Positions 8,353 to 15,497 of a DNA stretch of 51,624 nt are shown in pieces. The translations under genes and the position numbers were made by a program. Each line of letters opens with the position of its first letter. The stretch's first letter is position 1. Under the pieces are notes generated by a model. The model did not search any database, was not told the origin of the DNA, and saw only the letters and a program-made list of their open reading frames with translations. The stretch spans positions 1 through 51,624 of the forward strand of contig JAPPHT010000067.1 in assembly GCA_028874795.1 (NCBI GenBank). Reading direction: 5' to 3'. Source of the stretch: Chloroflexota bacterium. Lineage in GTDB: Bacteria > Chloroflexota > Dehalococcoidia > Lucifugimonadales > Australimonadaceae.

Positions 8353-8555
8353 CGCCCCATTCCACACCCGCTGCGGGGTTCCTGCCTTCGCAGGAACGAC
8401 AGGCCACTCCACTCCCCGCCGGTTCACCCTCACCCGCCGGTGCGCGGCGACCTCTCCCCTCGAGGGAGAGGGCAGCACACACAACCCCACGCCTCTCCCA
8501 GCCGCGTGCCATGCCGGGCACGCCTGGATTCCCGCCGGTGCGGGAAAGACGGATG
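8353..8555. repeat. further dispersed repeats upstream of the AKR stop
   Basis: Contains GGGTTCCTGCCTTCGCAGGAACGAC (8377-8401), CCGGTTCACCCTCACCCGCCGG..CTCTCCCCTCGAGGGAGAGG (8421-8472) and GGATTCCCGCCGGTGCGGGAAAGACGG (8525-8551). The second resembles the first part of the insert inside lhr near 16227. No gene is seen. Confidence 0.75.
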
Positions 8556-9512
8556 CTATCCCGTCCGGCCCACGGCTGCGTCGATGCGGGCGATGAGGGC
8601 AGGATCGAGGGGCGCGGCGGACTCGGCGTCGATGCACTCGCGGAGCTCCTGGCGGTTCTTGACGCCGAGCACGACGGTGCCGATGCCGTCCATCGAGAGG
8701 CTGTAGCAGTGGGCGAGCCACGCCGCGGACCTCCCGGTCTCTGCAGCGATGGCGCGGAAGGGGGCGGCGCGGTCGTAGTCGGCGAGCTCGGAGTGGCCGT
8801 CCGGCAGCGGGCGGTCGATGGCGTCAGTGAGGGCGCCAGCCTGGACGGCGCGGATGCCCATGACGGCGGTCCCGTTGGCGTTGGCGGCGGCGATGATGTC
8901 GCGCGGGCGGGCGGCGATGCCGCCGCGCAGCAGACCGCCGGGGGAGTCGAGCAGGTTGGCGATGCACTGGATGTAGTCGGGTCGGGGGCCGTTGTCCAGC
9001 AGGTGGATGAGGGCGTCGGGCTCGCCGATGCCGGTGAGGCCCCAGTGGCGGACGCGCCCCTCGGCGATGAGGCGCTCGAACGCGGGAGCGACGGCCTCAG
9101 CGACGACGGACGCAGGGGTCAGGCGCTCGTGGCCCTCGCTGCCGAGGGTGATCGCGTTGTGGACGAACATGATGTCGACGTGGTCGAGCCGCATCCGCTC
9201 GAGGCTGCCGTTGAGGCTGGTCGAGAGGTGGTCGTAGACCCGGTCCGGCGGGGTGTCGCCGACGCGGCACTTGGTGGTGACGCGGACGCCCTCGGGCAGC
9301 GCGCCTTCGAACGCCTCGCCGATGACGTTCTCGGCCTCGCCGTTGCCGTAGGAGGGCGCGAGGTCCAGCAGGTCGATGCCGGAGTCGACGGCCTCGCGGA
9401 CGGTGGCGACGCACTCCTCGCGGGTGGTCTCGCCCCATATGCCGGCGATGCCGCCTCCGCCGAGAGTGAGCGCGCTCGCCGCGCCGAGCCTGCCGAATGG
9501 CCGTTGCCGCAT
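8556..9512 (-). CDS. aldo/keto reductase
   Basis: 318 aa from ATG 9512, which has AGGAGATATCCC directly upstream (a longer in-frame start at 9572 lacks this). The (beta/alpha)8 NADP-dependent oxidoreductase signature is present: Asp and Tyr in LLDLAPSYGNGEAENV, Lys in VTTKCR, His in MFVHNA, and a C-terminal GVKNRQEL cofactor loop. It probably reduces or oxidises a sugar or aldehyde, as in D-threo-aldose or L-fucose dehydrogenase-like members; the substrate is not predictable from sequence. It is monocistronic between repeat blocks. Confidence 0.9.
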   Translation of the reverse strand: MRQRPFGRLGAASALTLGGGGIAGIWGETTREECVATVREAVDSGIDLLDLAPSYGNGEAENVIGEAFEGALPEGVRVTTKCRVGDTPPDRVYDHLSTSLNGSLERMRLDHVDIMFVHNAITLGSEGHERLTPASVVAEAVAPAFERLIAEGRVRHWGLTGIGEPDALIHLLDNGPRPDYIQCIANLLDSPGGLLRGGIAARPRDIIAAANANGTAVMGIRAVQAGALTDAIDRPLPDGHSELADYDRAAPFRAIAAETGRSAAWLAHCYSLSMDGIGTVVLGVKNRQELRECIDAESAAPLDPALIARIDAAVGRTG

Positions 9513-9780
9513 GGGATATCTCCTGCGTGGGTGGGGTGTGGGGAGTATCTCACGAGGGTGGGGACGATGCACGGGAAGGGGGTTGAGTCTGTCATGCTGA
9601 GCACAGCCGGAGGCGGAGCCCGCGCTTCAGCGAGCAGCATCCCCTCGGGGAGGGTCTGTGCATGACGGTGCGCCTTCCCGAGAGATCCCTCGACTTCGCT
9701 CGGGATGTCGCATCCCAGCCCTTACCTCAGGACCCGAGCCAGAGCGACGAAGCAGGCGTGGTAGCATGGCCCGTGGCGCC
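9513..9780. repeat. intergenic stretch with one dispersed repeat
   Basis: Between the divergent AKR and DMT genes. A GAGAGATCCCTCGACTTCGCTCGGGATGTC hairpin unit lies at 9681-9710, in the same family as 6948, 11182, 11363 and 41159. GAGCCCGCGCTTCAGCGAGC precedes it. Nothing else is recognisable. Confidence 0.6.
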
Positions 9781-9845
9781 GCCGCGTGAGAGCGAAGCAC
9801 GGCTCCATTCGCACGTTGACGGTCGAGCCCCTCGCGGAGCTGTCT

Positions 9846-10754
9846 ATGACCTGGGTTACGGCGGTGCTGATCAGCACCACGCTGTTCGCCGTGGTGGTGG
9901 TGCTGGACAAGCGCCTCACTACCAATCTGTTCCCCAGCGCGGGCGCGTTCAACGTGGGGTTCGGGGTGATGCAGGCGTGCGTCGCTGTCGTGTACTTCGC
10001 GTTCGTCATCCCCGGCGCAGGTTTCGACGGCGGGTCGGGGATACCGTGGGCGATGGCGAGCGGGCTGTTCTGGGGCCTGGGGCTGTTCTTCTTCTTCCAC
10101 GGGCTGCGCCTGGAGGAGGTGTCCCGCGCGGTGCCGGTGCAGCAGATGGGGCCGGTGTTCGCCGCGGTTGTTGCGGTGCTCTTCCTGGACGAATCCCTGA
10201 CGGCGTTCCAATGGGTGGCGGTGGTATTCGTGATCGGGGGCGCCGTGCTGGTGTCCGCGAGGCCGGAGCAGGGGCTGTTCCGCATCGCGCGGGGCCGCGC
10301 GTTCTTCCTGCTGCTGGCCGGGAGCTTCTCGATGGGGATGGCGTTCGTCGTCAGCGAGCAGGCGACCCGAGAGATGAACGTGTGGGCGATACAGGCGGTG
10401 CGCTCGGCAACTATGTGCGTCAGCATCTTCCTGTTGTCCGCGCGGCCCGTCACCGTGCGTCAGTTCCGCAGCGCATCGCGGAACCTGTACAACCTCTGGA
10501 TGCTGGTGCTGGCGGAGGGAGTGCTGGCGCCCCTGGCGGCGCTGGCGTTCATCATCGCGCTGGACCTGGGGCCGGTGTCGTCGGTGAGCGTGGTGTCGGC
10601 GTCCCGCCCGCTGCTCACGCTCATGCTCGGAGTCGCCTTGAGCACGCGCTACTGGAACGTGCTGAACGAGCCGCTCGACAGGGAGACGTTGGGGTTCAAG
10701 ACGCTCGCGGTGGTGATGATCGTGGGGGGCGTGGGAGTGCTGAGTCTGGGCTGA
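9846..10754 (+). CDS. DMT-superfamily (EamA) transporter
   Basis: 302 aa from ATG 9846, chosen for the GGAG 6 nt upstream over a GTG at 9786 that would add 20 non-hydrophobic residues. There are ten predicted hydrophobic helices forming two EamA repeats, with the typical PVQQMGPVFAAVVAVLFLDE segment closing the first half and SVSVVSASRPLLTLMLGVAL in the second. It is an inner-membrane exporter or importer of small metabolites. It converges on thiS but nothing ties it to thiamine. Confidence 0.88.
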   Translation: MTWVTAVLISTTLFAVVVVLDKRLTTNLFPSAGAFNVGFGVMQACVAVVYFAFVIPGAGFDGGSGIPWAMASGLFWGLGLFFFFHGLRLEEVSRAVPVQQMGPVFAAVVAVLFLDESLTAFQWVAVVFVIGGAVLVSARPEQGLFRIARGRAFFLLLAGSFSMGMAFVVSEQATREMNVWAIQAVRSATMCVSIFLLSARPVTVRQFRSASRNLYNLWMLVLAEGVLAPLAALAFIIALDLGPVSSVSVVSASRPLLTLMLGVALSTRYWNVLNEPLDRETLGFKTLAVVMIVGGVGVLSLG

Positions 10755-10765
10755 GGGGAGGAAGT

Positions 10766-10797
10766 ACAAGGTTCCTGCCTCCGCAGGAACGACGAAG
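10766..10797. repeat. TTCCTGCCTCCGCAGGAACGAC-type palindromic unit
   Basis: GTTCCTGC/GCAGGAAC arms around CTCC, in the gap between the convergent DMT and thiS genes. It is the same family as 8377-8401 and (inverted) 29569-29582. It could double as a bidirectional terminator hairpin. Confidence 0.65.
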
Positions 10798-10802
10798 CGG
10801 GG

Positions 10803-11006
10803 CTAGCCGCCGCCGACGGGGCGGACGATCTCGACGCGGTCGCCGTGCTCCAGCGTTACATCGGCGAATGTGCCGCGCTCGAGCACGTCACCGTTGCGGG
10901 CGACGGCGACGTAGCGCCCGGCGAGGCCGAGCGTGTCGAGGTACTGCGCGATGGTGATGGGCGCGTCAAGCTCGTGCGTCGCGCCGTTGATGGTGAGCGT
11001 GATCAT
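10803..11006 (-). CDS. thiS: sulfur carrier protein ThiS
   Basis: 67 aa, ubiquitin-like beta-grasp, ending in the required Gly-Gly (RPVGGG). Its C-terminus is adenylated and thiocarboxylated, then donates sulfur to ThiG for the thiamine thiazole ring. An AGAAGG site precedes ATG 11006. It lies downstream of thiG and thiE on the same strand but is separated from thiE by a 535-bp repeat block. The ThiF/MoeB-type adenylyltransferase and the thiazole oxidase are not in the window. Confidence 0.9.
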   Translation of the reverse strand: MITLTINGATHELDAPITIAQYLDTLGLAGRYVAVARNGDVLERGTFADVTLEHGDRVEIVRPVGGG

Positions 11007-11071
11007 GGTGGGCAGCCTTCTCCACTAGCGTAACGCCTGGGGGAGCGTTATGCCATCAAGCCTCGTGGGCA

Positions 11072-11435
11072 ACCCTCACCCCCAGCCCCTCTCCCAGCGG
11101 GAGAGGGGAGTCAGGCCCCCCACAGCCCAGCCCTTGGTGAGAGGCTGCTGCGCGCTACGGCGCGGGAACGACCGAGTCCCCGAGAGATGTTTCGACTCCG
11201 CTGCGCTCCGCTCAACATGACAAGGCACACCTCCCACGCTCCGCCCCCGCAGTACCCTCACCCCCAGCCCCTCTCCCAGCGGGAGAGGGGAGTCAGGCAG
11301 CCCACAGCCCGGCCCCTGGTGAGAGGATGCTGCGCGCTACGGCGCGGGAACGACCGAGTCCCCGAGAGATGTTTCGACTCCGCTGCGCTCCGCTCAACAT
11401 GACAAGGCACACCTCCCACGCACCGCCCCGCAGTA
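11072..11435. repeat. tandem duplication of a 182-bp composite repeat
   Basis: Copies at 11072-11253 and 11254-11435, nearly identical. Each runs ACCCTCACCCCCAGCCCC, a CTCTCCCAGCGGGAGAGGGG hairpin, CACAGCCC..., a GCTGCGCGCTACGGCGCGGGAACGAC unit, then GAGAGATGTTTCGACTCCGC...CAACATGAC. The few differences (for example AGGCCCCCC versus AGGCAGCCC) show recent duplication. It sits between thiE and thiS. Confidence 0.85.
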
Positions 11436-11541
11436 CCCTCTCCCTAACCCTCTCCCCTTGTAGGGCGAGGGGACCGAACATCCGGGCCCGTTCATCGCAC
11501 TTCCGCCCACTTACGCAAAGCTCCCCTCGAGAGAGAGGGGA
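11436..11541. repeat. third repeat unit after the 182-bp pair
   Basis: CCCTCTCCCTAACCCTCTCCCC...GTAGGGCGAGGGGACCG (11436-11475) followed by CTCCCCTCGAGAGAGAGGGGATC (11521-11542). The first matches 4622-4668 and the lhr insert at about 18536-18575. With the pair before it, the whole 11007-11541 gap is repeat-derived apart from about 65 bp next to thiS. Confidence 0.7.
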
Positions 11542-12198
11542 TCAAACAAAGGGCACGGAGGCGGTGCTGACGGCGGCGGCGAGCCGGGATGCGGCGCCGG
11601 CGGGGTCGGTGGAGCCAAGGATGGCGCTGATGACGGCGACGCCGGACGCGCCGGCCTGCATGACCGCGCCCGCGTTGTTCGCGGTGATGCCGCCGATGCC
11701 GACGACGGGGACGCCGGGCTGCGCGCACCACCCGATGAGGCCGACGCCTGCTGGAGCCTGGCCGGGGTGCGTCGGAGAGTCGTAGACCGTGCCGACGACG
11801 AGGAGGTTGGCGCCCTGGGCGGCCGCTTCCCGCGCGGCCTCGACGCCGTGCACGGAGCGTCCGACGAGAAGCGGGCGGGCCGCGCGAGCGCGGGCGGAAG
11901 CGATGCTGCGGGAGTTCTCCGTGAGCTGGACGCCGTCCGCTCCGGATGCCTCGGCGATGCTCACGCTGTCGTTGATGAAGAGCAGGGCCTTGCCGCTCGT
12001 GACCTCGCGCAGACGTTGGGCGAGCGCCAGTTGCACAGCGTCCGGCAGGTCCTTCTCACGCATCTGCACGAGGTTCACGCCGTTGTCGACCGCCTGAGCG
12101 ACGGCGTCGATGAGAGCGTCCGGCCCTCCTGCAAGGTTCCTGTCCGTAACGAGTGCGACGATGGGGTGGGGGAGGGCGGAGGGGGAAGCGTTGTTCAA
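11542..12198 (-). CDS. thiE: thiamine-phosphate synthase ThiE
   Basis: 218 aa TIM barrel that joins the HMP-pyrophosphate and thiazole-phosphate halves of thiamine. It shows the substrate loop VQMREKDL (about 44-51), FINDS (Mg/pyrophosphate Asp), GVQL, GRSVH, VGTVYDSPTHPG and a phosphate-binding GIGGI. The start is TTG 12198 with GAAGGA upstream, 12 bp after the thiG stop, so the two are translationally close. The C-terminus ends at the repeat block. Confidence 0.92.
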   Translation of the reverse strand: MNNASPSALPHPIVALVTDRNLAGGPDALIDAVAQAVDNGVNLVQMREKDLPDAVQLALAQRLREVTSGKALLFINDSVSIAEASGADGVQLTENSRSIASARARAARPLLVGRSVHGVEAAREAAAQGANLLVVGTVYDSPTHPGQAPAGVGLIGWCAQPGVPVVGIGGITANNAGAVMQAGASGVAVISAILGSTDPAGAASRLAAAVSTASVPFV

Positions 12199-12210
12199 GG
12201 AAGTCCTTCT

Positions 12211-12996
12211 CTAGGTTGATCGGATGACGCCTTCCAGCGGGCTGCTGGCCTGTGCGTAGCGTTGAGACTCGATGCGGCCCGCGAACCAGGCCTTGCGTCC
12301 TGCCTCGACGCCGAGCTTGAACGCCTCGCCCATGAGCGGGGGGTCCTTCGCCCGGGCGATGGCCGTATTCACGAGGACTGCGTCCGCCCCCATCTCCATC
12401 GCCTGCGACGCCTGGGAGGGGACGGCGAGTCCGGCGTCGACAACGACGGGGATGCCCGCCTGCTCGATGATGATGGTGATCTCCTCGGCGGTGTGGATGC
12501 CCTGGCCGGAGCCGATGGCCGAGCCGAGCGGCATGACGGTCGCGCAGCCCGCCTCCTCCAGCCACTTCGCGAGCACGGGGTCCGCGTGGATGTAGGGGAG
12601 CACGGTGAAGCCGTCGGCGAGGAGCGCCTTCGCCGCCTCGAGCGTGCCGATGGGGTCCGGCAGGAGGTACTTGGGGTCAGGGATGATCTCCAGCTTCACC
12701 CAGTTGGGAAGCCCGAGCGAGCGGGCGAGGCGGGCGATCATGAGCGCTTCCTCGACGGTCGCGCACCCGGCGGTGTTGGGAAGGATGGTGTAACGGTCCG
12801 GGTCGAGGACGTCGAGGACGGTGGGCTCAGTGGGGTTGTCGAGGTTGAGCCTGCGGATGGCGACGGTGACGACCTCCGCGCCGGAGGCCGCGATGGAGGC
12901 GACGAGTTCGTCGTTGCTCCGGTGGCGTCCGGTGCCTGCGAAGAGGCGGGAGGAGAAGGAGAAGTCGCCTATGTGGAGGCGGTCGTCTGTCGTCAT
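12211..12996 (-). CDS. thiG: thiazole synthase ThiG
   Basis: 261 aa from ATG 12996; the in-frame extension to 13176 would run into the upstream dcd gene and is rejected. It forms the thiazole phosphate from DXP, dehydroglycine and ThiS thiocarboxylate. The Schiff-base Lys is seen in NWVKLEIIPDPKYLLPDP, and the phosphate-binding VDAGLAVPSQA and GADAVLVNTAIA are present. There is no ribosome site: TATCAT lies exactly 6 nt before the ATG, so the mRNA is probably leaderless. No room for a TPP riboswitch exists between the box and the start codon. Confidence 0.93.
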   Translation of the reverse strand: MTTDDRLHIGDFSFSSRLFAGTGRHRSNDELVASIAASGAEVVTVAIRRLNLDNPTEPTVLDVLDPDRYTILPNTAGCATVEEALMIARLARSLGLPNWVKLEIIPDPKYLLPDPIGTLEAAKALLADGFTVLPYIHADPVLAKWLEEAGCATVMPLGSAIGSGQGIHTAEEITIIIEQAGIPVVVDAGLAVPSQASQAMEMGADAVLVNTAIARAKDPPLMGEAFKLGVEAGRKAWFAGRIESQRYAQASSPLEGVIRST

Positions 12997-13002
12997 GGGG
13001 AT

Positions 13003-13008
13003 ATGATA
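13003..13008 (-). promoter_or_regulatory. -10 box TATCAT for leaderless thiG
   Basis: TATCAT, then 6 nt, then the ATG at 12996. No convincing -35 lies at 16-18 bp. The upstream dcd gene ends 15 bp before it, so thiG can also be reached by read-through. Confidence 0.5.
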
Positions 13009-13022
13009 CCCCGACTCGCGGA

Positions 13023-13583
13023 CTATTGCGGAGGCAGTTGCCCCTGGAACTGTCCTCCGTACGTGGCGGCACCTACGACTTCTTCGAGTATCAACTGGCA
13101 GATGGCTACCCCTGGTCGAAGTACTAGTGGCGCAGGGCCGATGTTCACGAACTCCAACTGGAGGTTGCCTGCCCAACCTGCGTGCACGGATGGGGCGGTC
13201 AAGTGCACCATGAGGCCTACCCTAGCTGCTTTGCTTCTGCCCTCCACTCGTGCTGCAAGGGTGGAAGGTAACTGGATATGCTCCTTTGTCCACCCCAAAG
13301 TGAGCGTCCATGGGGCGAGTAGTAGCGACGCACCGTCGGCAACCTGCTCAATCTTCCCGTAATCCTCGACCAGGCTATCGAAGTCGTAGCCTACCGCGTC
13401 AAAGGTCGTACGCACTCCAGTCGTCTGTTGTTGACGGGCGACCTTAGCATCGAATGTGACAAATGTGTTGCCCAAGCGAAGGTCTATCGATGAAGCACCT
13501 ATCTGCTCTTCACTGAGTGTTGGCTCTACTGTGAGCCGCCCTTCTGCAATCGCCTGTTCTATAGCAGGCTTGGTCAGGAGCAC
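13023..13583 (-). CDS. dcd: dCTP deaminase / dUTPase-fold protein
   Basis: 186 aa from GTG 13583. It matches the trimeric dCTP deaminase fold: GASSIDLRLGN near residue 30, then ARVEGRSKAARVGLMVH, TAPSVHAGWAGNLQLEFVN, and a Gln-rich C-terminus. The reaction makes dUTP (or dUMP) for dTTP synthesis. A bifunctional dCTP deaminase/dUTPase is possible and cannot be separated here. It starts 3 bp after the stop of the 98-aa gene, forming one transcript with it. Base composition is visibly less GC-rich than thiG or cofE on either side. Confidence 0.85.
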   Translation of the reverse strand: MLLTKPAIEQAIAEGRLTVEPTLSEEQIGASSIDLRLGNTFVTFDAKVARQQQTTGVRTTFDAVGYDFDSLVEDYGKIEQVADGASLLLAPWTLTLGWTKEHIQLPSTLAARVEGRSKAARVGLMVHLTAPSVHAGWAGNLQLEFVNIGPAPLVLRPGVAICQLILEEVVGAATYGGQFQGQLPPQ

Positions 13584-13585
13584 AG

Positions 13586-13882
13586 CTAGTCACTCAGGAG
13601 ATGCGTCAGAGAAGATGTGGGGACGAATTCATTGTGAATGAAGTCACCGTTGAGTTCCCCAGGGAACTCGACAAGGAAACCACGGGGCGATTCCCCCCAT
13701 ACCTTTATCGCACAGGTTCCTTTCTCCTCGTCCACCGTGGAGTAAGGCGCCTCAAGTACGATTTCTTTAGGGCCGAAGGTCATGTAGACGATTCTGTATC
13801 CGGGAGGTACTTCAGGACGACGCCATTGGCAGGGATAGTGCACGTGCTTAGGGAAGTCGTAGTACCTCATCTGTGAATCCAT
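13586..13882 (-). CDS. 98-aa hypothetical protein co-transcribed with dcd
   Basis: Starts at ATG 13882 with AAGGAG 8 nt upstream. It is soluble, rich in Tyr/Phe/Pro (MRYYDFPKHVHYPCQW, then VPPGYRIVYMTFGPKEIVL), and predicted mainly beta. It ends 2 bp before the dcd GTG start, so the coupling is tight. No family is recognised; the partner suggests a nucleotide-related or selfish two-gene cassette, which is inference. Confidence 0.65.
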   Translation of the reverse strand: MDSQMRYYDFPKHVHYPCQWRRPEVPPGYRIVYMTFGPKEIVLEAPYSTVDEEKGTCAIKVWGESPRGFLVEFPGELNGDFIHNEFVPTSSLTHLLSD

Positions 13883-13909
13883 GCACCATCTCCTTGGTGT
13901 GATGAGCGG

Positions 13910-13939
13910 AAGATATGCAAGTGAGGACCAAATAGTCAA
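13910..13939 (-). promoter_or_regulatory. promoter for the 98-aa gene and dcd
   Basis: Minus strand TTGACT (13939-13934), 18-bp spacer, TATCTT (13915-13910), about 28 bp upstream of ATG 13882 and just after the cofE stop. It makes this pair an independent unit. Confidence 0.6.
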
Positions 13940-13959
13940 CGCCGTGAGGTCACGTCTCG

Positions 13960-14721
13960 TCAGCGGAAGAGGTCCTTGCCGCGCTCCCGGATCATGGGGC
14001 GTATGCCGGAGTCGCCCGGCTGGTACGGGTAGCCGCGCACGATGGCAGCGGGGACGCGATGCAGCTTGTGCATGACAAGCTCCGAAGCAGCGGCGATCTC
14101 GTCGGCGACCGCGATGACGGTCGAGCGCAGCTCCCGCCCGTCGCTGTCCACGTCGCCGCGGTAGTCGAGCAACGGCTCGATGCCGGCGCAGCCGATGGCG
14201 ACGTTGATCGCGCCCTCGCGCCACGGACGTCCGAAGGTGTCCGACACGATGACGGCGGCGTCCGCGCCGGTGGCAGCGCGGAGCGCATCGCGGATGCGGC
14301 GCGCCGAGGCGTCAGGGTCGACCGGGAGCAGCACGACGTGATCGCTGCCCCTGCCGACGTTGGACGCGTCGACGCCGGAGTTGGCGCAGACGAAGCCATG
14401 GCGGGTCTCGGTGATGAGCACGCCACCCTCCATGCGGACGACGCGGACAGCCTCGCGCAGGATGACCTCGACGGCGCGCGCGTCCTTCTCCCACGTCAGC
14501 GCGAAGTCGCGGGCCCGGTCCGACGGTTCGACGCCGCGCAGGTCGACGACGCGTCCCTCGGCCTTCGAGACGATCTTCTGCGTCACGACGACCACGTCGC
14601 CGTCGGCGAGCGGCGTCTGTTGGGCGGTGCAGGCGGCCGCGATGAGGCGTCCGAGGTCGTCACCGTCCGCGACCTCGGGCAGCCCGGCAACAGGGATCAG
14701 GGTTACGTTCGGGGGCGTCAC
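13960..14721 (-). CDS. cofE: coenzyme F420-0:L-glutamate ligase
   Basis: 253 aa. The family pattern is clear: GDVVVVTQKIVSKAEGR near residue 42, VLITETRHGFVCANSGVDASN, DTFGRPWREGAINVAIGCAG, then DEIAAASELVMHK. It adds gamma-linked glutamates to F420-0, so this organism likely makes the deazaflavin F420. No other cof/fbi gene is in the window. The GTG start at 14721 has no ribosome site; TAGCAT lies exactly 6 nt before it (leaderless layout). The length is typical of stand-alone CofE, without the FbiB C-terminal nitroreductase domain. Confidence 0.93.
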   Translation of the reverse strand: MTPPNVTLIPVAGLPEVADGDDLGRLIAAACTAQQTPLADGDVVVVTQKIVSKAEGRVVDLRGVEPSDRARDFALTWEKDARAVEVILREAVRVVRMEGGVLITETRHGFVCANSGVDASNVGRGSDHVVLLPVDPDASARRIRDALRAATGADAAVIVSDTFGRPWREGAINVAIGCAGIEPLLDYRGDVDSDGRELRSTVIAVADEIAAASELVMHKLHRVPAAIVRGYPYQPGDSGIRPMIRERGKDLFR

Positions 14722-14727
14722 GGAGCG

Positions 14728-14733
14728 ATGCTA
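14728..14733 (-). promoter_or_regulatory. -10 box TAGCAT for leaderless cofE
   Basis: TAGCAT-N6-GTG on the minus strand. It shares geometry with the boxes of thiG, the TlpA-like gene and vapB. Confidence 0.45.
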
Positions 14734-14765
14734 GCAGAGCGCGGGCCGCGTCAGGAGGCGTGGGG

Positions 14766-15173
14766 TCAGGCGGAGACTGGCTGCGGCGCCTCGACGTCGA
14801 CGTAGGCGATCTGCGCGGTGGGCTCTGGGGGGCGCTTGCAGTGCCACGCGAGGTACTCGGCCATCGTTTCGCGGATGAGCGCCTCGACGCGCTTTCGGGT
14901 GTCCGCCGCGGCGACGACCGGGTAGAGATCGGGTGGGCAGGCGCGGTAGCCGTTGGGGGTCTTCTCGATGACGACGGCGTAGCCCTTCACGTCTATGGCG
15001 GAGGAGATGGGTTCGGGGAGGGGTTCGCCATCCTCGAAGTGCAGCTCAAGCGCTTCACGCATGAGGGTGGCAGTCTCCTCCGCCGTATCGGCGGCGGCGA
15101 TGCAGCCGGGAACGTCGGGCGAATACGCGCCGTAGTTCCTGGGGCTCTTTTCTATAACAATCATGTAGCGCAA
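14766..15173 (-). CDS. hicB: HicB-family antitoxin with two HicB repeats
   Basis: 135 aa. Residues 1-50 (MRYMIVIEKSPRNYGAYSPD, VPGCIAAADTAEE) are a classical partial RNase-H-like HicB fold. About residues 64-112 repeat the pattern (GYAVVIEKTPNGYRACPPD). The C-terminus (Pro-rich) has no recognisable DNA-binding domain. The TTG start at 15173 gives the family's M-x-Y N-terminus; ATG 15164 is the alternative. It lies 3 bp after the hicA stop. It should neutralise HicA and repress the operon. Confidence 0.85.
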   Translation of the reverse strand: MRYMIVIEKSPRNYGAYSPDVPGCIAAADTAEETATLMREALELHFEDGEPLPEPISSAIDVKGYAVVIEKTPNGYRACPPDLYPVVAAADTRKRVEALIRETMAEYLAWHCKRPPEPTAQIAYVDVEAPQPVSA

Positions 15174-15176
15174 CGG

Positions 15177-15371
15177 TTATTCCTCGAGGCCAGCCTGCTT
15201 GAGGATGCTCTTCCAGATGTCGGGCCTAACGTCCTTCCCGGGATGCCCCGATATCGTTACCGCCCCTGGCTTGGTCGGATGGTGGAACTTGCGATGGCTT
15301 CCACGAGTGCGGACATGCACCCAACCGTCTTGCTCCACGAGCCAGATCGCTTCTCGTACTTTATGAATCAT
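15177..15371 (-). CDS. hicA: HicA-type mRNA interferase toxin
   Basis: 64 aa from ATG 15371: a small dsRBD-like protein with the catalytic His in TRGSHRKFHHPTKPG and the family C-terminus SILKQAGLEE. It is a ribosome-independent RNase that cuts mRNAs when HicB is lost. The gene order hicA-hicB is canonical. An AAGGCG-like site precedes the ATG. Longer in-frame starts give Arg-rich junk and are rejected. Confidence 0.88.
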   Translation of the reverse strand: MIHKVREAIWLVEQDGWVHVRTRGSHRKFHHPTKPGAVTISGHPGKDVRPDIWKSILKQAGLEE

Positions 15372-15388
15372 ACGCCTTGCCCGCAAGC

Positions 15389-15418
15389 ATCGTAGGAAAC
15401 GCAGTTGCGACCGGACAA
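15389..15418 (-). promoter_or_regulatory. probable hicAB promoter
   Basis: Minus strand TTGTCC (15418-15413), 18-bp spacer, TACGAT (15394-15389), 17 bp upstream of the hicA ATG. Confidence 0.45.
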
Positions 15419-15484
15419 CGGGCGCGTGTCGCAAGCGCCGAGAGGCTTGTGACATCTGCCCGTAGACGCGCACGGCGGGGCTGA

Positions 15485-15490
15485 TAGCAT
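15485..15490 (+). promoter_or_regulatory. -10 box TAGCAT for leaderless lhr
   Basis: TAGCAT-N7-ATG(15498). It overlaps the alternative ATG at 15489, which would then lie upstream of the transcript start. Confidence 0.45.
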
Positions 15491-15497
15491 GCGGAGC

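Noticed and set aside
12997-13022. possible TPP riboswitch before thiG
   Set aside because: Only 26 bp separate dcd from the thiG start, too short for the aptamer.
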